DNA of 64,000 nucleotides from positions 19,737-83,736 of the forward strand of contig NZ_JAKGCR010000018.1 in the NCBI RefSeq assembly GCF_022668875.1. Reading direction: 5' to 3'. Each line of letters begins with the position of its first letter. Position 1 is the stretch's first letter. Both the position numbers and the translations under genes were made by a program. Origin of the DNA: Domibacillus sp. PGB-M46. Its GTDB lineage: Bacteria > Bacillota > Bacilli > Bacillales > Domibacillaceae. The notes below the pieces were generated by a model. The model did not search any database, was not told the DNA's origin, and was given only the letters and a program-made list of their open reading frames with translations. Shown here in pieces: positions 34,717 through 42,832 of this stretch.

Positions 34717-34732
34717 TGGTACAAAAAAACTG

Positions 34733-34758
34733 GCTTGGGCAAATGCCCAAGCGGTTTT
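34733..34758 (+). terminator. tpx terminator
   Basis: GCTTGGGC / GCCCAAGC stem with AAAT loop, then five T residues. Confidence 0.8.
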
Positions 34759-34830
34759 TCGTTTTAACTAAATCTTTATTTCAAAATCAGCACTTTATTG
34801 TATAAAGCTCAGCAGCCTTTGCATCAGTAC

Positions 34831-34875
34831 AAAAAAGCAGGGTAACCGCTAAAGGCTAACCTGCTTTTTTATTTT
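34831..34875. terminator. terminator between tpx and rpiB remnant
   Basis: AAAAAAGCAGGGTAACC with GGCTAACCTGCTTTTTT, imperfect stem with A and T runs. It probably served the rpiB-like gene on the minus strand. Confidence 0.7.
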
Positions 34876-34911
34876 AGAAAGAAAGATTAATATCTTTCTG
34901 TGAATTTTTAT

Positions 34912-35291
34912 TTAAGGCCAGACCTGTTCCATTTCCTCAATTTTATTTACACGATTTTCATACCGTCTTCCCGATTCAAAAGGCGTTTTGAGCCAAATCC
35001 TCATAATATCGCGGGTCAGCCCTGGACCAATAACCCGTTCACCCATTGCCAGCATAATTGAGTTATTATGTTCCCGTGTCGCTCTGGCACTGAAGGTATC
35101 TTGTACAAGGGCACAGCGGATTCCTTTTATTTTAATAGCCGCAATACCCATGCCTATACCCGTTCCGCATACTAAAATGCCCCGCCGCCACACCCTAAGT
35201 CAATATATTTTATCTGCATTTCTTCTAGAAGAGCAGCGATCTCTTTTCGAATCGTTATTCCTCCATGGTTAGATGCAATGACGATTTTCAT
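34912..35291 (-). pseudogene. RpiB/LacAB-type sugar-phosphate isomerase, internally deleted
   Basis: From ATG 35291 (SD GGGGAGAG) the text is MKIVIASNHGG, IRKEIAALLEEMQIKYIDLG, the normal RpiB N-terminus. The reading then breaks near 35195. In another frame it resumes RRGILVCGTGIGMGIAAIKI and runs to the usual end near 34912 (FSARATREHNNSIMLAMG, GPGLTRDIMRIWL). About 25 codons between the substrate loop and the RGILVCGTGIG motif are missing, with a frameshift. The enzyme (ribose-5-phosphate or galactose-6-phosphate isomerase type) would be dead. Confidence 0.85.
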
Positions 35292-35368
35292 CTAATTCTC
35301 TCCCCATAAAATGGTTTTTTCTTAACTGGCTGTCTCATTATGTGTACTTTCGTTTCTTTCACCTTTAT

Positions 35369-35404
35369 AGCAGGATTGGCTTTTAGAAGCCAATCCTGCT
35401 TTTG
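35369..35404 (+). terminator. strong hairpin in the rpiB-sr1P gap
   Basis: Perfect 13-bp stem GCAGGATTGGCTT / AAGCCAATCCTGC with TTAG loop and TTTT on the plus strand. No plus-strand gene upstream explains it. The minus side, after SR1P, has no T run, so it could instead protect the 3' end of that RNA. Confidence 0.5.
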
Positions 35405-35458
35405 TAATCCCTTTCATTAACTATCAAAAAAACAATTCTGCCCACTGCTTTTTTCTAT

Positions 35459-35584
35459 TCATTCGTTATCTCCATTGTTCTGGCTGCAGTTCTCACATTC
35501 GCAATTAGAATAAAGAAACGTAACTTTTTCATCCTCAAAGTGATCAATTGTGGCATTACAAGTGTGGCAAATTAAAGTTCCCAT
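35459..35584 (-). CDS. GapA-binding peptide SR1P
   Basis: A 41-aa peptide starting MGTLICHTCNATIDHFEDEK, then VTFLYSNCECENC. This is the SR1P pattern: two cysteine pairs around the IDHFEDEKVT-LY core. In B. subtilis SR1P is encoded by the dual-function RNA SR1, binds GapA and stabilises RNase J1 contacts, and SR1 base-pairs with ahrC mRNA. SD GAGGAGGG precedes the ATG. A promoter TTGTGG-N17-TATACA lies directly upstream and overlaps an operator-like repeat. Confidence 0.85.
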   Translation of the reverse strand: MGTLICHTCNATIDHFEDEKVTFLYSNCECENCSQNNGDNE

Positions 35585-35604
35585 TTTATTCCCTCCTCTC
35601 ATGA

Positions 35605-35635
35605 CTTGTATACTTGTATACTATGATTACCACAA
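35605..35635 (-). promoter_or_regulatory. sr1P promoter overlapped by GntR-like repeat
   Basis: -35 TTGTGG (35630-35635 complement), 17-bp spacer, -10 TATACA (35607-35612 complement). CTTGTATACTTGTATAC (35605-35621) covers the -10. It resembles the gluconate GntR operator half-sites and the TTGTATGACAA word at tpx and gntR. Confidence 0.5.
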
Positions 35636-35845
35636 TTAAAGTATAACTAAACATCAAAGACCTGTCGACTGTCTTGATAAGGCTTTCATGATGCCATGAT
35701 TTTTTCTGGTAAGTTTTATTTTATTATTGACCAAAGCGATTTATCCCCTTTCTTGAGAGCAGGAAAAAGCTGTTTCACTCTCTCTTTTTAATGCCTTCTT
35801 ATTCAATAATCCCATAATTATTTTGCTCTCCAAAAGGGAAAAGTA

Positions 35846-35870
35846 TATAATAATAGTACTTGTATGACAA
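35846..35870 (+). promoter_or_regulatory. gntR promoter -10 and operator
   Basis: -10 TATAAT (35846-35851) followed by TTGTATGACAA (35860-35870), placed to block transcription start. Likely autoregulation by the adjacent GntR-FCD protein. Confidence 0.6.
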
Positions 35871-35880
35871 CTAATAACCA

Positions 35881-36591
35881 TTGAAAGAAGTGATTTTTAT
35901 TAATTTCAATCCTGTATCCAGTAAAAAATTATATATTCAAATTTACAACCAAATTCTTGCGGAAATTCAGGCAGGCTCTTTTAAAGTTGGAGATAAACTT
36001 CCTTCAGAAAGAGAATTGTGCGCCCAGTTCGGCGTTAGCCGTGCACCTGTCAGACAAGCTCTTAGTGCTTTGGAAATGAATGGTATCATTTACTCCCGCC
36101 AGGGAGAAGGGGTATTTGTGAAAAGCACGCATATCACAAATGGAAATTCACAATCCCTTGAGTCAGTATCTCCAGAGGATATCGTAGAAGCGAGAATGAA
36201 TATCGAGCCATTAATTATCAAGTTTGCTGCTTTAAGAGCGACAGACGAGGATATAGAGGAACTAAAACAGACGATTAAAAAAATGGAAGATGAAACGCGT
36301 TCTGGCATCTATGTTCCCGAAACGGACGAGCAACTACATATGGGCATTGCTAAAGCATCGCATAATGATTTATTTATCACGTTTATGTCTTCCATTACGA
36401 GTGCAATGAAGCAGCAGGAAATGTGGCAGTTTATTCGGGACCGGACCGTTACCCGTTCAGATTATCAAGAAGTGAACTTCCAAGAACATAAACTGCTTAT
36501 TCAAGCGATCGAGGATCGCAATGAAAAAGAAGCAGTAGAGCGCATGACCACCCATATGCAAAATTTATATGACCGCTATTGGAAAAGCTGA
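35881..36591 (+). CDS. GntR family regulator (FadR/FCD subfamily)
   Basis: A 236-aa regulator with an N-terminal winged helix (about residues 12-80: GDKLPSERELCAQFGVSRAP, ALEMNGIIYSRQGEGVFV) and an all-helical FCD effector domain (about 95-230). FCD metal ligands are plausible in the helices containing DEQLHMGIAKASHN and FQEHKLLIQAI. It probably senses a carboxylate or sugar acid. The start is uncertain: TTG 35881 has no SD, and GTG 35890 is an alternative. The predicted transcription start is only about 20 nt upstream. An operator-like word lies in its promoter and at tpx. Confidence 0.88.
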   Translation: MKEVIFINFNPVSSKKLYIQIYNQILAEIQAGSFKVGDKLPSERELCAQFGVSRAPVRQALSALEMNGIIYSRQGEGVFVKSTHITNGNSQSLESVSPEDIVEARMNIEPLIIKFAALRATDEDIEELKQTIKKMEDETRSGIYVPETDEQLHMGIAKASHNDLFITFMSSITSAMKQQEMWQFIRDRTVTRSDYQEVNFQEHKLLIQAIEDRNEKEAVERMTTHMQNLYDRYWKS

Positions 36592-36664
36592 GCTTTAATG
36601 ATCTGGTTATTTGAAGTGCCTTGTTAAAAGCGCTTCTTCTTTTTATAAGAGCAAACAAAATAAA

Positions 36665-36706
36665 AGCGTATATCGACAGGCTTGCTGCCTGTTGATATAC
36701 GCCTTT
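36665..36706 (+). terminator. gntR terminator
   Basis: GCGTATATCGACAGGC / GCCTGTTGATATACGC stem (16 bp, one wobble), followed by TTTT. Confidence 0.8.
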
Positions 36707-36717
36707 TGCTTTGCATG

Positions 36718-36849
36718 TTACGCTTCTTTTTGGTTTTCTAATCCCGAGCATATCGGACACATTCCATATAACACTTTAACACCTTCAGGACTATGAGCTG
36801 TATCGATCACTTCTTCACAAACCTGGCATACAGCCGTATCTTGCTTCAC
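36718..36849 (-). CDS. second SR1P-like zinc-ribbon peptide
   Basis: A 43-aa peptide from GTG 36849 (SD AAAGGAG): MKQDTAVCQVCEEVIDTAHS, PEGVKVLYGMCPICSGLE, ending NQKEA. It aligns with SR1P across the CxxC, ID, E-KV-LY and CxxC positions but has a CPIC second pair and an insertion before the GVKVLYG strand. It is either a GapA-binding paralog or a related small zinc protein. It is not part of the neighbouring operons. The rest of 36850-37013 holds nothing I can name. Confidence 0.7.
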   Translation of the reverse strand: MKQDTAVCQVCEEVIDTAHSPEGVKVLYGMCPICSGLENQKEA

Positions 36850-37013
36850 TTTTAACTCCTTTACCACTATTCACCGTCTCTATTCCTCTTATTTAAGAAG
36901 GCCTTTTAGAATACTGAACGTTTTCTTAAGTTAAACAGTTTCATTTTCAGTGTAAAAGCATTTTAAGCAATTGATAATCATCTTGTTTGTTTATGGATGC
37001 CTGATCGATCGTT

Positions 37014-37230
37014 TCAAGGTCTTTGCAGATAAGTTTGTTTTCTTTCTTTTTCTTTTGTTGTGATGTCGATAAGCCACTGCCTCTCATCTCTATTCAGCCA
37101 TTTTACATCCTCTATTTTGTCATCCAGGTAGAAAAATGCAATAACACCGAGAATAAGCGCTGAAATCGCTTCTAAAATAAACAGCCATTGCCAGCCGGCC
37201 ATACCAAGCCAGTTTCCTGATGCTTTCCTA
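37014..37230 (-). pseudogene. fragment of an ACS-type MFS transporter
   Basis: About 70 codons reading ASGNWLGMAGWQWLFILEAI, then ILGVIAFFYLDDKIEDVKWL and NRDERQWLIDITTKEKER, the segment around helix 6 and the central loop of anion:cation symporter family permeases (glucarate, phthalate type). Both the N-terminal five helices and the whole second half are missing. It sits 15 bp from the end of the epimerase gene, so the two may once have formed one catabolic operon. Confidence 0.8.
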
Positions 37231-37245
37231 TATTTCTTGTATCTT

Positions 37246-38265
37246 CTAGAATGACTGTTTAAATGTGCTTAAAGCTATTTGTTGAGCTTCAATCAGCCTG
37301 TCACAGAAACGGTCAAATTCCTCGTCGGTCTTTTGCAGTTCCGGATGGGCTAAAATATGTTCAATCGCTTCCCTGACTCCTTCATCGAACCGTTTCGTTG
37401 CGATGAAATCTGGGACAAGTCTTTTGATTTTGCCGTTGTCAAATACAGCGCAGCCAGCCTTATCCCCGAGTAATGGCCCTTCTAGATCCGGCCGGCAGCC
37501 AACGAGGAAATCAGTCGCTACATGGATTTTTTTCACTTCCACATTAAAAACGGCCCCAATACAGTCATAAATTTTGTTCCAGGGAAGCGCCTCGTCCGAT
37601 GTAATATGAACTGCTTCCCCTATAGCCCCTTGATTGGCCATCAGTCCGACAAATGCTTTAGCAAAATCGGTGTTATGCGTTAATGTCCAAAGCGACGTAC
37701 CGTCACCATGAATAATGACCGGCTTTCCTTGTCGGATGCGTTCTACAACCTGCCAGCTGCCATTTTTCCCATAAAAGGCTACCGGTACCTTTTGTTCTCC
37801 ATATGTATGACTCGGGCGCACGATTGTGACCGGAAACTGATTGTTGCGGTATTCCGCCATCAACACCTCTTCACAAGCGATTTTATCCTGTGAATACTCC
37901 CAGTACGGGTTGCTTAATGGTGTACTTTCACTTGTTCGATAATAAGAAAGTGGTTTTTGATAAGCGGAAGCGGAGCTAATAAAAATAAACTGCTTCGTTT
38001 TGTTTGTAAATAGCCTTATATCACGTTCAATATGCTCTGGCTTAAAAGCGATAAAGTCCGCAACTACATCGAAATGGAAATCCTTGATGAGTTCGGCAAC
38101 CGCTTTTTCGTCTTGGATATCTCCTTTGATAACCGTTGCGCCTTCAGGTACTTGATCCAAACGATTCCCCCTGTTTAAAAGGTATAAGTCCCATCCTTTT
38201 TCCACGACACGCTTTGAAACGGCACTGCTGATTGTCCCGGTTCCTCCAATAAATAACGCCTTCAT
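37246..38265 (-). CDS. NAD-dependent epimerase/dehydratase (extended SDR)
   Basis: A 339-aa extended short-chain dehydrogenase. Cofactor loop GGTGTISSAV at about residues 7-16, the FISSASAYQ strand with catalytic Ser, YSQDK with Tyr and Lys, and IVRPSHTYG. It resembles NAD-dependent epimerases that act on nucleotide or free sugars and Bacillus proteins of unknown substrate. SD GGAGTGAGG precedes the ATG. Downstream is a decayed MFS gene, hinting at a lost sugar-acid pathway. Confidence 0.88.
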   Translation of the reverse strand: MKALFIGGTGTISSAVSKRVVEKGWDLYLLNRGNRLDQVPEGATVIKGDIQDEKAVAELIKDFHFDVVADFIAFKPEHIERDIRLFTNKTKQFIFISSASAYQKPLSYYRTSESTPLSNPYWEYSQDKIACEEVLMAEYRNNQFPVTIVRPSHTYGEQKVPVAFYGKNGSWQVVERIRQGKPVIIHGDGTSLWTLTHNTDFAKAFVGLMANQGAIGEAVHITSDEALPWNKIYDCIGAVFNVEVKKIHVATDFLVGCRPDLEGPLLGDKAGCAVFDNGKIKRLVPDFIATKRFDEGVREAIEHILAHPELQKTDEEFDRFCDRLIEAQQIALSTFKQSF

Positions 38266-38497
38266 TTCCTCACTCCTTCTTTATAGAACAGTTTACATAG
38301 TAAATTTTAACAAAGCAGACTTTGAATGGGCAAGGCAGGCATTGGCAATCGAATTAATTCGTTTAATCCCTTCTAGCCTCTTTCTCTCAAATTGTCTGTA
38401 ATCATATAAAAGTAACTGACAAGAAAAACGGGTATACTAAAGCTATCTGAATATCCTTATACCTTAAATAAGTAATCAGCTAAAAGGGGGCGTGCAG

Positions 38498-39094
38498 ATG
38501 TATCCTTTTAAAAACAGAAAAGCCGTTCAGCGGCACAAAAAAACAGTTCGTTTTATAACCAAAACCGGTGAGGAGACCGCAGAGATGTCGAAACAAATCG
38601 CACATACACTTCGCTTATCCTCTAAAGAGCCTGTTTTTTTATGTATTGGCTCTGATCGGTCTACAGGAGATTCTTTTGGCCCTTTAGTCGGTACGATGCT
38701 AAAAGAACATCTTATTCCCTATCAGGTTTTTGGCACACTCAGCGAACCGGTACATGCCCAGAATTTAAAAATCGTTTTAAAAGAAATTCAAAAAAAGAAG
38801 CTGGATTCACTTATTTTTGCCATTGATGCCTGTTTAGGTGATCCCCATCAGATTGAATCCATTTATTTTAATGAGGGATCTTTCTGCCCGGGAAATGCTG
38901 TTCATCAAACGCTGCCGGAAGTTGGTGATTATCATCTTAAAGCAGTCGTCAATCATTTAGACCCTTTTTTTCCCGTACATTCTTTAAATAACACAAGGTT
39001 AGATACAGTGATGAGATTAGCAAAAAGAACAACATCCATTTTAATAAATGCTACTCAGCTCTCTAGCATTGAAAATGAATCGGCATCTTTTTAA
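38498..39094 (+). CDS. yyaC: spore protease-like protein YyaC
   Basis: A 198-aa DUF1256 protein, the YyaC family found only in spore formers and related to the germination protease GPR fold. Typical text: PVFLCIGSDRSTGDSFGPLVG, DSLIFAIDACLG, and GNAVHQTLPEVGDYHLKAVV. SD AAGGGGG is 7 nt before ATG 38498; a GTG two codons upstream is too near it. Expected expression in the forespore, but I do not see a clear sigma-F or sigma-G promoter. Confidence 0.9.
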   Translation: MYPFKNRKAVQRHKKTVRFITKTGEETAEMSKQIAHTLRLSSKEPVFLCIGSDRSTGDSFGPLVGTMLKEHLIPYQVFGTLSEPVHAQNLKIVLKEIQKKKLDSLIFAIDACLGDPHQIESIYFNEGSFCPGNAVHQTLPEVGDYHLKAVVNHLDPFFPVHSLNNTRLDTVMRLAKRTTSILINATQLSSIENESASF

Positions 39095-39104
39095 ACACGA
39101 ACGC

Positions 39105-39270
39105 AAAAAAGTGCAGATCTCCAGATGGTCTACACTTTTTTCATTTACATTTATATTACTTCAACCGGCAGAGACTGTGTTTCCAGAATACATTTGCCAT
39201 CGCCAATTTTGCTTTTTCTTCGCCCACTGCCGCTTTCCTAACATTCCGGGAATATTACAATAGTAGAGCA
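39105..39270 (-). pseudogene. decayed third copy of the HPr-like gene
   Basis: On the minus strand the end of the 32040 gene is recognisable: EEKAKLAMANVFWKHS, then a 2-base insertion, then LPVEVI and TAA (39155 region). Nucleotide identity is high over the last 75 bp. Only a weak trace of the strand text (ACTATTGTAATATT, compare AGTATTGTGATTATG) remains upstream; the middle is deleted. A terminator stem AAAAAAGTG / CACTTTTTT (39105-39141) follows, as at the intact copy. Confidence 0.8.
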
Positions 39271-39360
39271 TGCTGTAATTTAAAATGTTCTTATTTTGTA
39301 AATCAAGGAGGCATCCAAAATCAGAAGACTATCCAGTCCCACTATATAAATCTCTTTTAC

Positions 39361-40125
39361 TTATATAGCTGTCCAGCCGCCGTCTACACGGATCGTTTCA
39401 CCTGTAATAAAACTCGCCATGTCAGAAGCCAGGAATAGAACCGCCCCCGTGACATCATTGGGCTTCGCTAATGAACCAAGCGGTATCCGGTTCAGTACAT
39501 CCTGGTGGAAGTCAGGATCCTCAAACATCGCTTTGGTGAAATCTGTTTCAATAAATGTCGGAGCTACCGCATTTACTTTGATCTGATGCTGAGCCCATTC
39601 AACCGCCAAAGCTTTTGTCAGCTGTACCGCTCCGCCTTTACTGGAGCAGTAGGCTGCACGTTTGATGTAGCCAACAAATGCCATCTGGGACACAATATTA
39701 ATGATTTTGCCGGCGTGTCCCTGCTCAATCATATATTTGCCGGCCCGCTGGGTACAAAAGAAGGTGCCTTTTAAATTCGTATCGAGCACCCGGTCCCAGT
39801 CTTCTTCTGTCACTTCTAATGACGGCTTTGCAATATTAATGCCTGCATTATTCACCAACACATCAATCCGGCCGAGACGTTCATGGGCAAGGTCGATCAT
39901 TTCATAAATTTGCTGGACATCCTGGATATCCCCTGTTAAATACGAACATCGAGGATTGTGCTGTTGCAGTTCCGCTGCTGCTTCTTGAAGATCCTGCTCG
40001 TTTCTGCCAGTAATGATAACGTCTGAGCCTAACTCAGCGAAGGCAAGGGCAATACTTTTGCCAATTCCCTTGCTTCCACCGACAATGACTACTTTTTTGT
40101 TTTTTAGTTCTGAAAAATAACTCAT
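39361..40125 (-). CDS. SDR family oxidoreductase
   Basis: A 254-aa classical SDR. GGSKGIGKSIALAF cofactor loop (about residues 16-29), NNAGIN, Ser in INIVSQMAF, and YCSSK. The end FITGETIRVDGGWTAI is standard. SD AGGAGG precedes the ATG. It is the last gene of a same-direction group with an Fe-alcohol dehydrogenase, an aldehyde dehydrogenase and a racemase-family protein, 64 bp after the first. A role in oxidising or reducing a hydroxy-acid or diol in the same pathway is inferred. Confidence 0.9.
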   Translation of the reverse strand: MSYFSELKNKKVVIVGGSKGIGKSIALAFAELGSDVIITGRNEQDLQEAAAELQQHNPRCSYLTGDIQDVQQIYEMIDLAHERLGRIDVLVNNAGINIAKPSLEVTEEDWDRVLDTNLKGTFFCTQRAGKYMIEQGHAGKIINIVSQMAFVGYIKRAAYCSSKGGAVQLTKALAVEWAQHQIKVNAVAPTFIETDFTKAMFEDPDFHQDVLNRIPLGSLAKPNDVTGAVLFLASDMASFITGETIRVDGGWTAI

Positions 40126-40189
40126 GATTTTGCCTCCTGCTGATTCATTTAGTTCAATGAATCTGGACGTGTATGTTTAACGGAGCATA

Positions 40190-41371
40190 TCAAGCATGTG
40201 ATGGTTCTTCAACAGCGCCGTGTGCTTCCTCATAAATCTTCTGGATTTCTTTTACTGTCAGCCATCTTGGATTGTTGTTCAACAGACGATCAACTTTGCT
40301 TGCTTCTTCCGCCAAAGCTGGAATATCCGAAGCTGTTACGCCCACTTCTTTCAGGCTGGAAGGAATGCCAACATCCTGGGACAGCTGGGCAAGCGCTGCA
40401 ACAGCACGGTCTGCTGCTTCACGAAGCGATAATCCTTCAATATTTTCCCCTAACGCTTCTGCTACCTCCGCAAATTTTTCCAAGTCCGCCACTACATTGT
40501 ACTTCATGACATACGGCAGCAGGAGCGAGTTGGCAATACCATGCGGCACTTTGAATTTACCGCCAAGTGGATATGCCAGTGCATGAACTGCCCCAACTCC
40601 CGCATTTCCAAGAGAGATCCCTGCCAGAAGGCTGCCCATTGCCATATCTTCGCGCGCTTTCGGGTCTTTTCCGTTATACACAGCTTTACGAATAGAACGT
40701 GAAATCAGCTTGATCGCCTGCAAAGCGATGCCGTCTGTTAGTTCTCCGGCACGAATGGCCGTATAAGATTCTACAGCATGCACTAACGCATCCATTCCAG
40801 TAGCCGCCGTAACCGCTGGAGGGACAGTCAATGTCAATTCAGCATCTACAATGGCTACACTTGGAAGCAGGTATGGGCTGACAATTCCTTTTTTTACTTT
40901 GTCTCGTGTATCTGTAAAAATAGCATTATACGTTACTTCCGAGCCAGTTCCGGCTGTAGTCGGTACTAGAACTGTAGGAACTCCCGGATTCTTTACTTTG
41001 TCAATGCCGACAAAATCGCGCACATCTTCTTTATTTGTTAACATGATGGAAAGCACCTTCGTAATATCAAGTGCACTGCCGCCTCCTACACCTACAAGCA
41101 GGTCATAGCCTTTTCCTTCGATTTGGGCAGCCAACTGCTCTAGATTTTCAAATGGCGGTTCCGGCACCACATCATCAACGATATCTGCTTCCAGGCCAGC
41201 CGCAGCCAGTGGTTCTGTTACTTTAGACAACAGACCTGTTTCACGGATAATTTTATCCGTTACAATAATTACTTTTGTTGCTTTTAATTTCTTAGCCTGC
41301 TCCCCTACTTCAGCAATAGAGCCTGGTCCTGTAATAAGTGTACCTGCTGTACGAAAATATGAAGTTGCCAT
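40190..41371 (-). CDS. iron-containing (type III) alcohol dehydrogenase
   Basis: A 393-aa metal-dependent dehydrogenase. NAD-binding GVGGGSALDITKVLSI, phosphate loop TTAGTGSEVTYNAI, and metal ligands in GMDALVHAVESY and GAVHALAYPLGGKFKVPHG are all present (Asp and three His). Similar to 1,3-propanediol or lactaldehyde-type and hydroxycarboxylate dehydrogenases. SD GGGGGAA precedes the ATG. It follows the aldehyde dehydrogenase by 12 bp, so an alcohol is probably taken through the aldehyde to the acid. Confidence 0.93.
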   Translation of the reverse strand: MATSYFRTAGTLITGPGSIAEVGEQAKKLKATKVIIVTDKIIRETGLLSKVTEPLAAAGLEADIVDDVVPEPPFENLEQLAAQIEGKGYDLLVGVGGGSALDITKVLSIMLTNKEDVRDFVGIDKVKNPGVPTVLVPTTAGTGSEVTYNAIFTDTRDKVKKGIVSPYLLPSVAIVDAELTLTVPPAVTAATGMDALVHAVESYTAIRAGELTDGIALQAIKLISRSIRKAVYNGKDPKAREDMAMGSLLAGISLGNAGVGAVHALAYPLGGKFKVPHGIANSLLLPYVMKYNVVADLEKFAEVAEALGENIEGLSLREAADRAVAALAQLSQDVGIPSSLKEVGVTASDIPALAEEASKVDRLLNNNPRWLTVKEIQKIYEEAHGAVEEPSHA

Positions 41372-41383
41372 GTTTTTTCCCCC

Positions 41384-42832
41384 TTAGCCCAGTTTAATTC
41401 CAATGAATTTAATTTCTGTCATATCGTCGATCGCATATTTAACGCCTTCTTTTCCAACACCACTCAGCTTTACGCCGCCATAAGGATAGTTGTCCTGGCG
41501 GTAGGTAGACGTTTCATTGATCCAAACGCCTCCTGTTTCAAGGCTTTCTGCTACACGCATCGCACGATTAATATCGCTTGTAAATACCCCTGCTTGGAGG
41601 CCAAATACGGAGTCGTTTGCCATTTCAATTACTTCTTCTTCTGTTTCAAATGAAATCACAGATACGATTGGAGCAAACGTTTCTTCGCAAACCACTTTCA
41701 TATCCGGTTTCACATCAACAAGAATAGTTGGCTCAAGCAGCGTGCCTTCCCGGTTGCCGCCTGTTGCCAGCCTTGCCCCTGCTTTTACCGCTTCCTGAAT
41801 CCAGCTATAGGCGCGAATTGCTTCTTTTTCACTGATCATTGGCCCGATATCTGTTGATTCGTCAGCTGGATCTCCAAGAGTTAACGCTTTAACAGCAGAT
41901 ACATACTGATCCAGGAACTCTTGGTAAACCCCTTTTTGCACATAAATGCGCTGCGCCGAAATACACACCTGGCCTGAGAATGCAAAAGCCCCCCGTACCA
42001 GCCCAGCAGCCGCCGCTTTGACGTCCCCATCCTCAAAAATAATGTTTGGTGAATTCGATCCCAGTTCAAGCGTTACTTTTTTCAATCCTGCTTTTTGACG
42101 AAGATTAATTCCTACAGCCGGGCTTCCTGTGAATGTAATTTTGCTGACACGTGAATCTTTTACCAGAATGTCGCCAACTTCTGATCCGTTTCCAATTACT
42201 AGGTTCAGTGCACCTTTCGGCAGTCCAGCTTCTTCAAAAAGCTTTACAAGCATGAAAGCGGAAAGCGGCGTTTTGCCTGCTGGTTTTAACACAACAGTAT
42301 TTCCTGCTGCAAAAGCTGGAGCTAGTTTATGTAAAGCAAGGTTGAGCGGGAAATTAAACGGTGTAATCGCAGATACCACTCCGATTGGCAGGCGGCGCAC
42401 CATGCCTATCCGATTCTCCCCTCCAACAGCTGCATCCATTGGAACGAGTTCTCCTTCGATTTTCTTCGCCTCATCCGCTGCAAAGCGAAGAACCTGTACA
42501 GCTCTCCCTACTTCTCCGCGGCCATCCCGGATCGGCTTTCCTGCTTCTAATACGAGAATGCGTGCAAATTCTTCTGTCTGCTCTTCCAGTAAACCAGCGG
42601 TTTTACGTAAAATATCAGCACGCTGGTAAGCCGGCATTTTTTTCATTGTTTCATGAAAAACACGATGAGCCGACTGGATCGCCCTTTCTGCATCTTCTGC
42701 AGATGCCAGACTCACTTTTCCTACTACTTCACCGTTAAATGGGCTAATGACATTAGCCGTTTTCCCTTCCGCTCGACTGATAGGATCTCCTTCGATTAAG
42801 GATGTTACATGCATCATTTCAGTTTTAATCAT
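41384..42832 (-). CDS. NAD(P)-dependent aldehyde dehydrogenase
   Basis: A 482-aa aldehyde dehydrogenase. Motifs: FNFPLNLALHKLAPAFAAGN (cofactor pocket), FTGSPAVG, catalytic Glu in TLELGSNSPNI, catalytic Cys in FSGQVCISAQRIYV, and CEETFAPIVSV. The C-terminus (YPYGGVKLSGVGKEGVKYA) is of the lactaldehyde / glyceraldehyde-3-phosphate non-phosphorylating type. SD AAGGAGG precedes the ATG, which overlaps the upstream racemase-like gene by 8 bp. Substrate not resolved. Confidence 0.93.
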   Translation of the reverse strand: MIKTEMMHVTSLIEGDPISRAEGKTANVISPFNGEVVGKVSLASAEDAERAIQSAHRVFHETMKKMPAYQRADILRKTAGLLEEQTEEFARILVLEAGKPIRDGRGEVGRAVQVLRFAADEAKKIEGELVPMDAAVGGENRIGMVRRLPIGVVSAITPFNFPLNLALHKLAPAFAAGNTVVLKPAGKTPLSAFMLVKLFEEAGLPKGALNLVIGNGSEVGDILVKDSRVSKITFTGSPAVGINLRQKAGLKKVTLELGSNSPNIIFEDGDVKAAAAGLVRGAFAFSGQVCISAQRIYVQKGVYQEFLDQYVSAVKALTLGDPADESTDIGPMISEKEAIRAYSWIQEAVKAGARLATGGNREGTLLEPTILVDVKPDMKVVCEETFAPIVSVISFETEEEVIEMANDSVFGLQAGVFTSDINRAMRVAESLETGGVWINETSTYRQDNYPYGGVKLSGVGKEGVKYAIDDMTEIKFIGIKLG

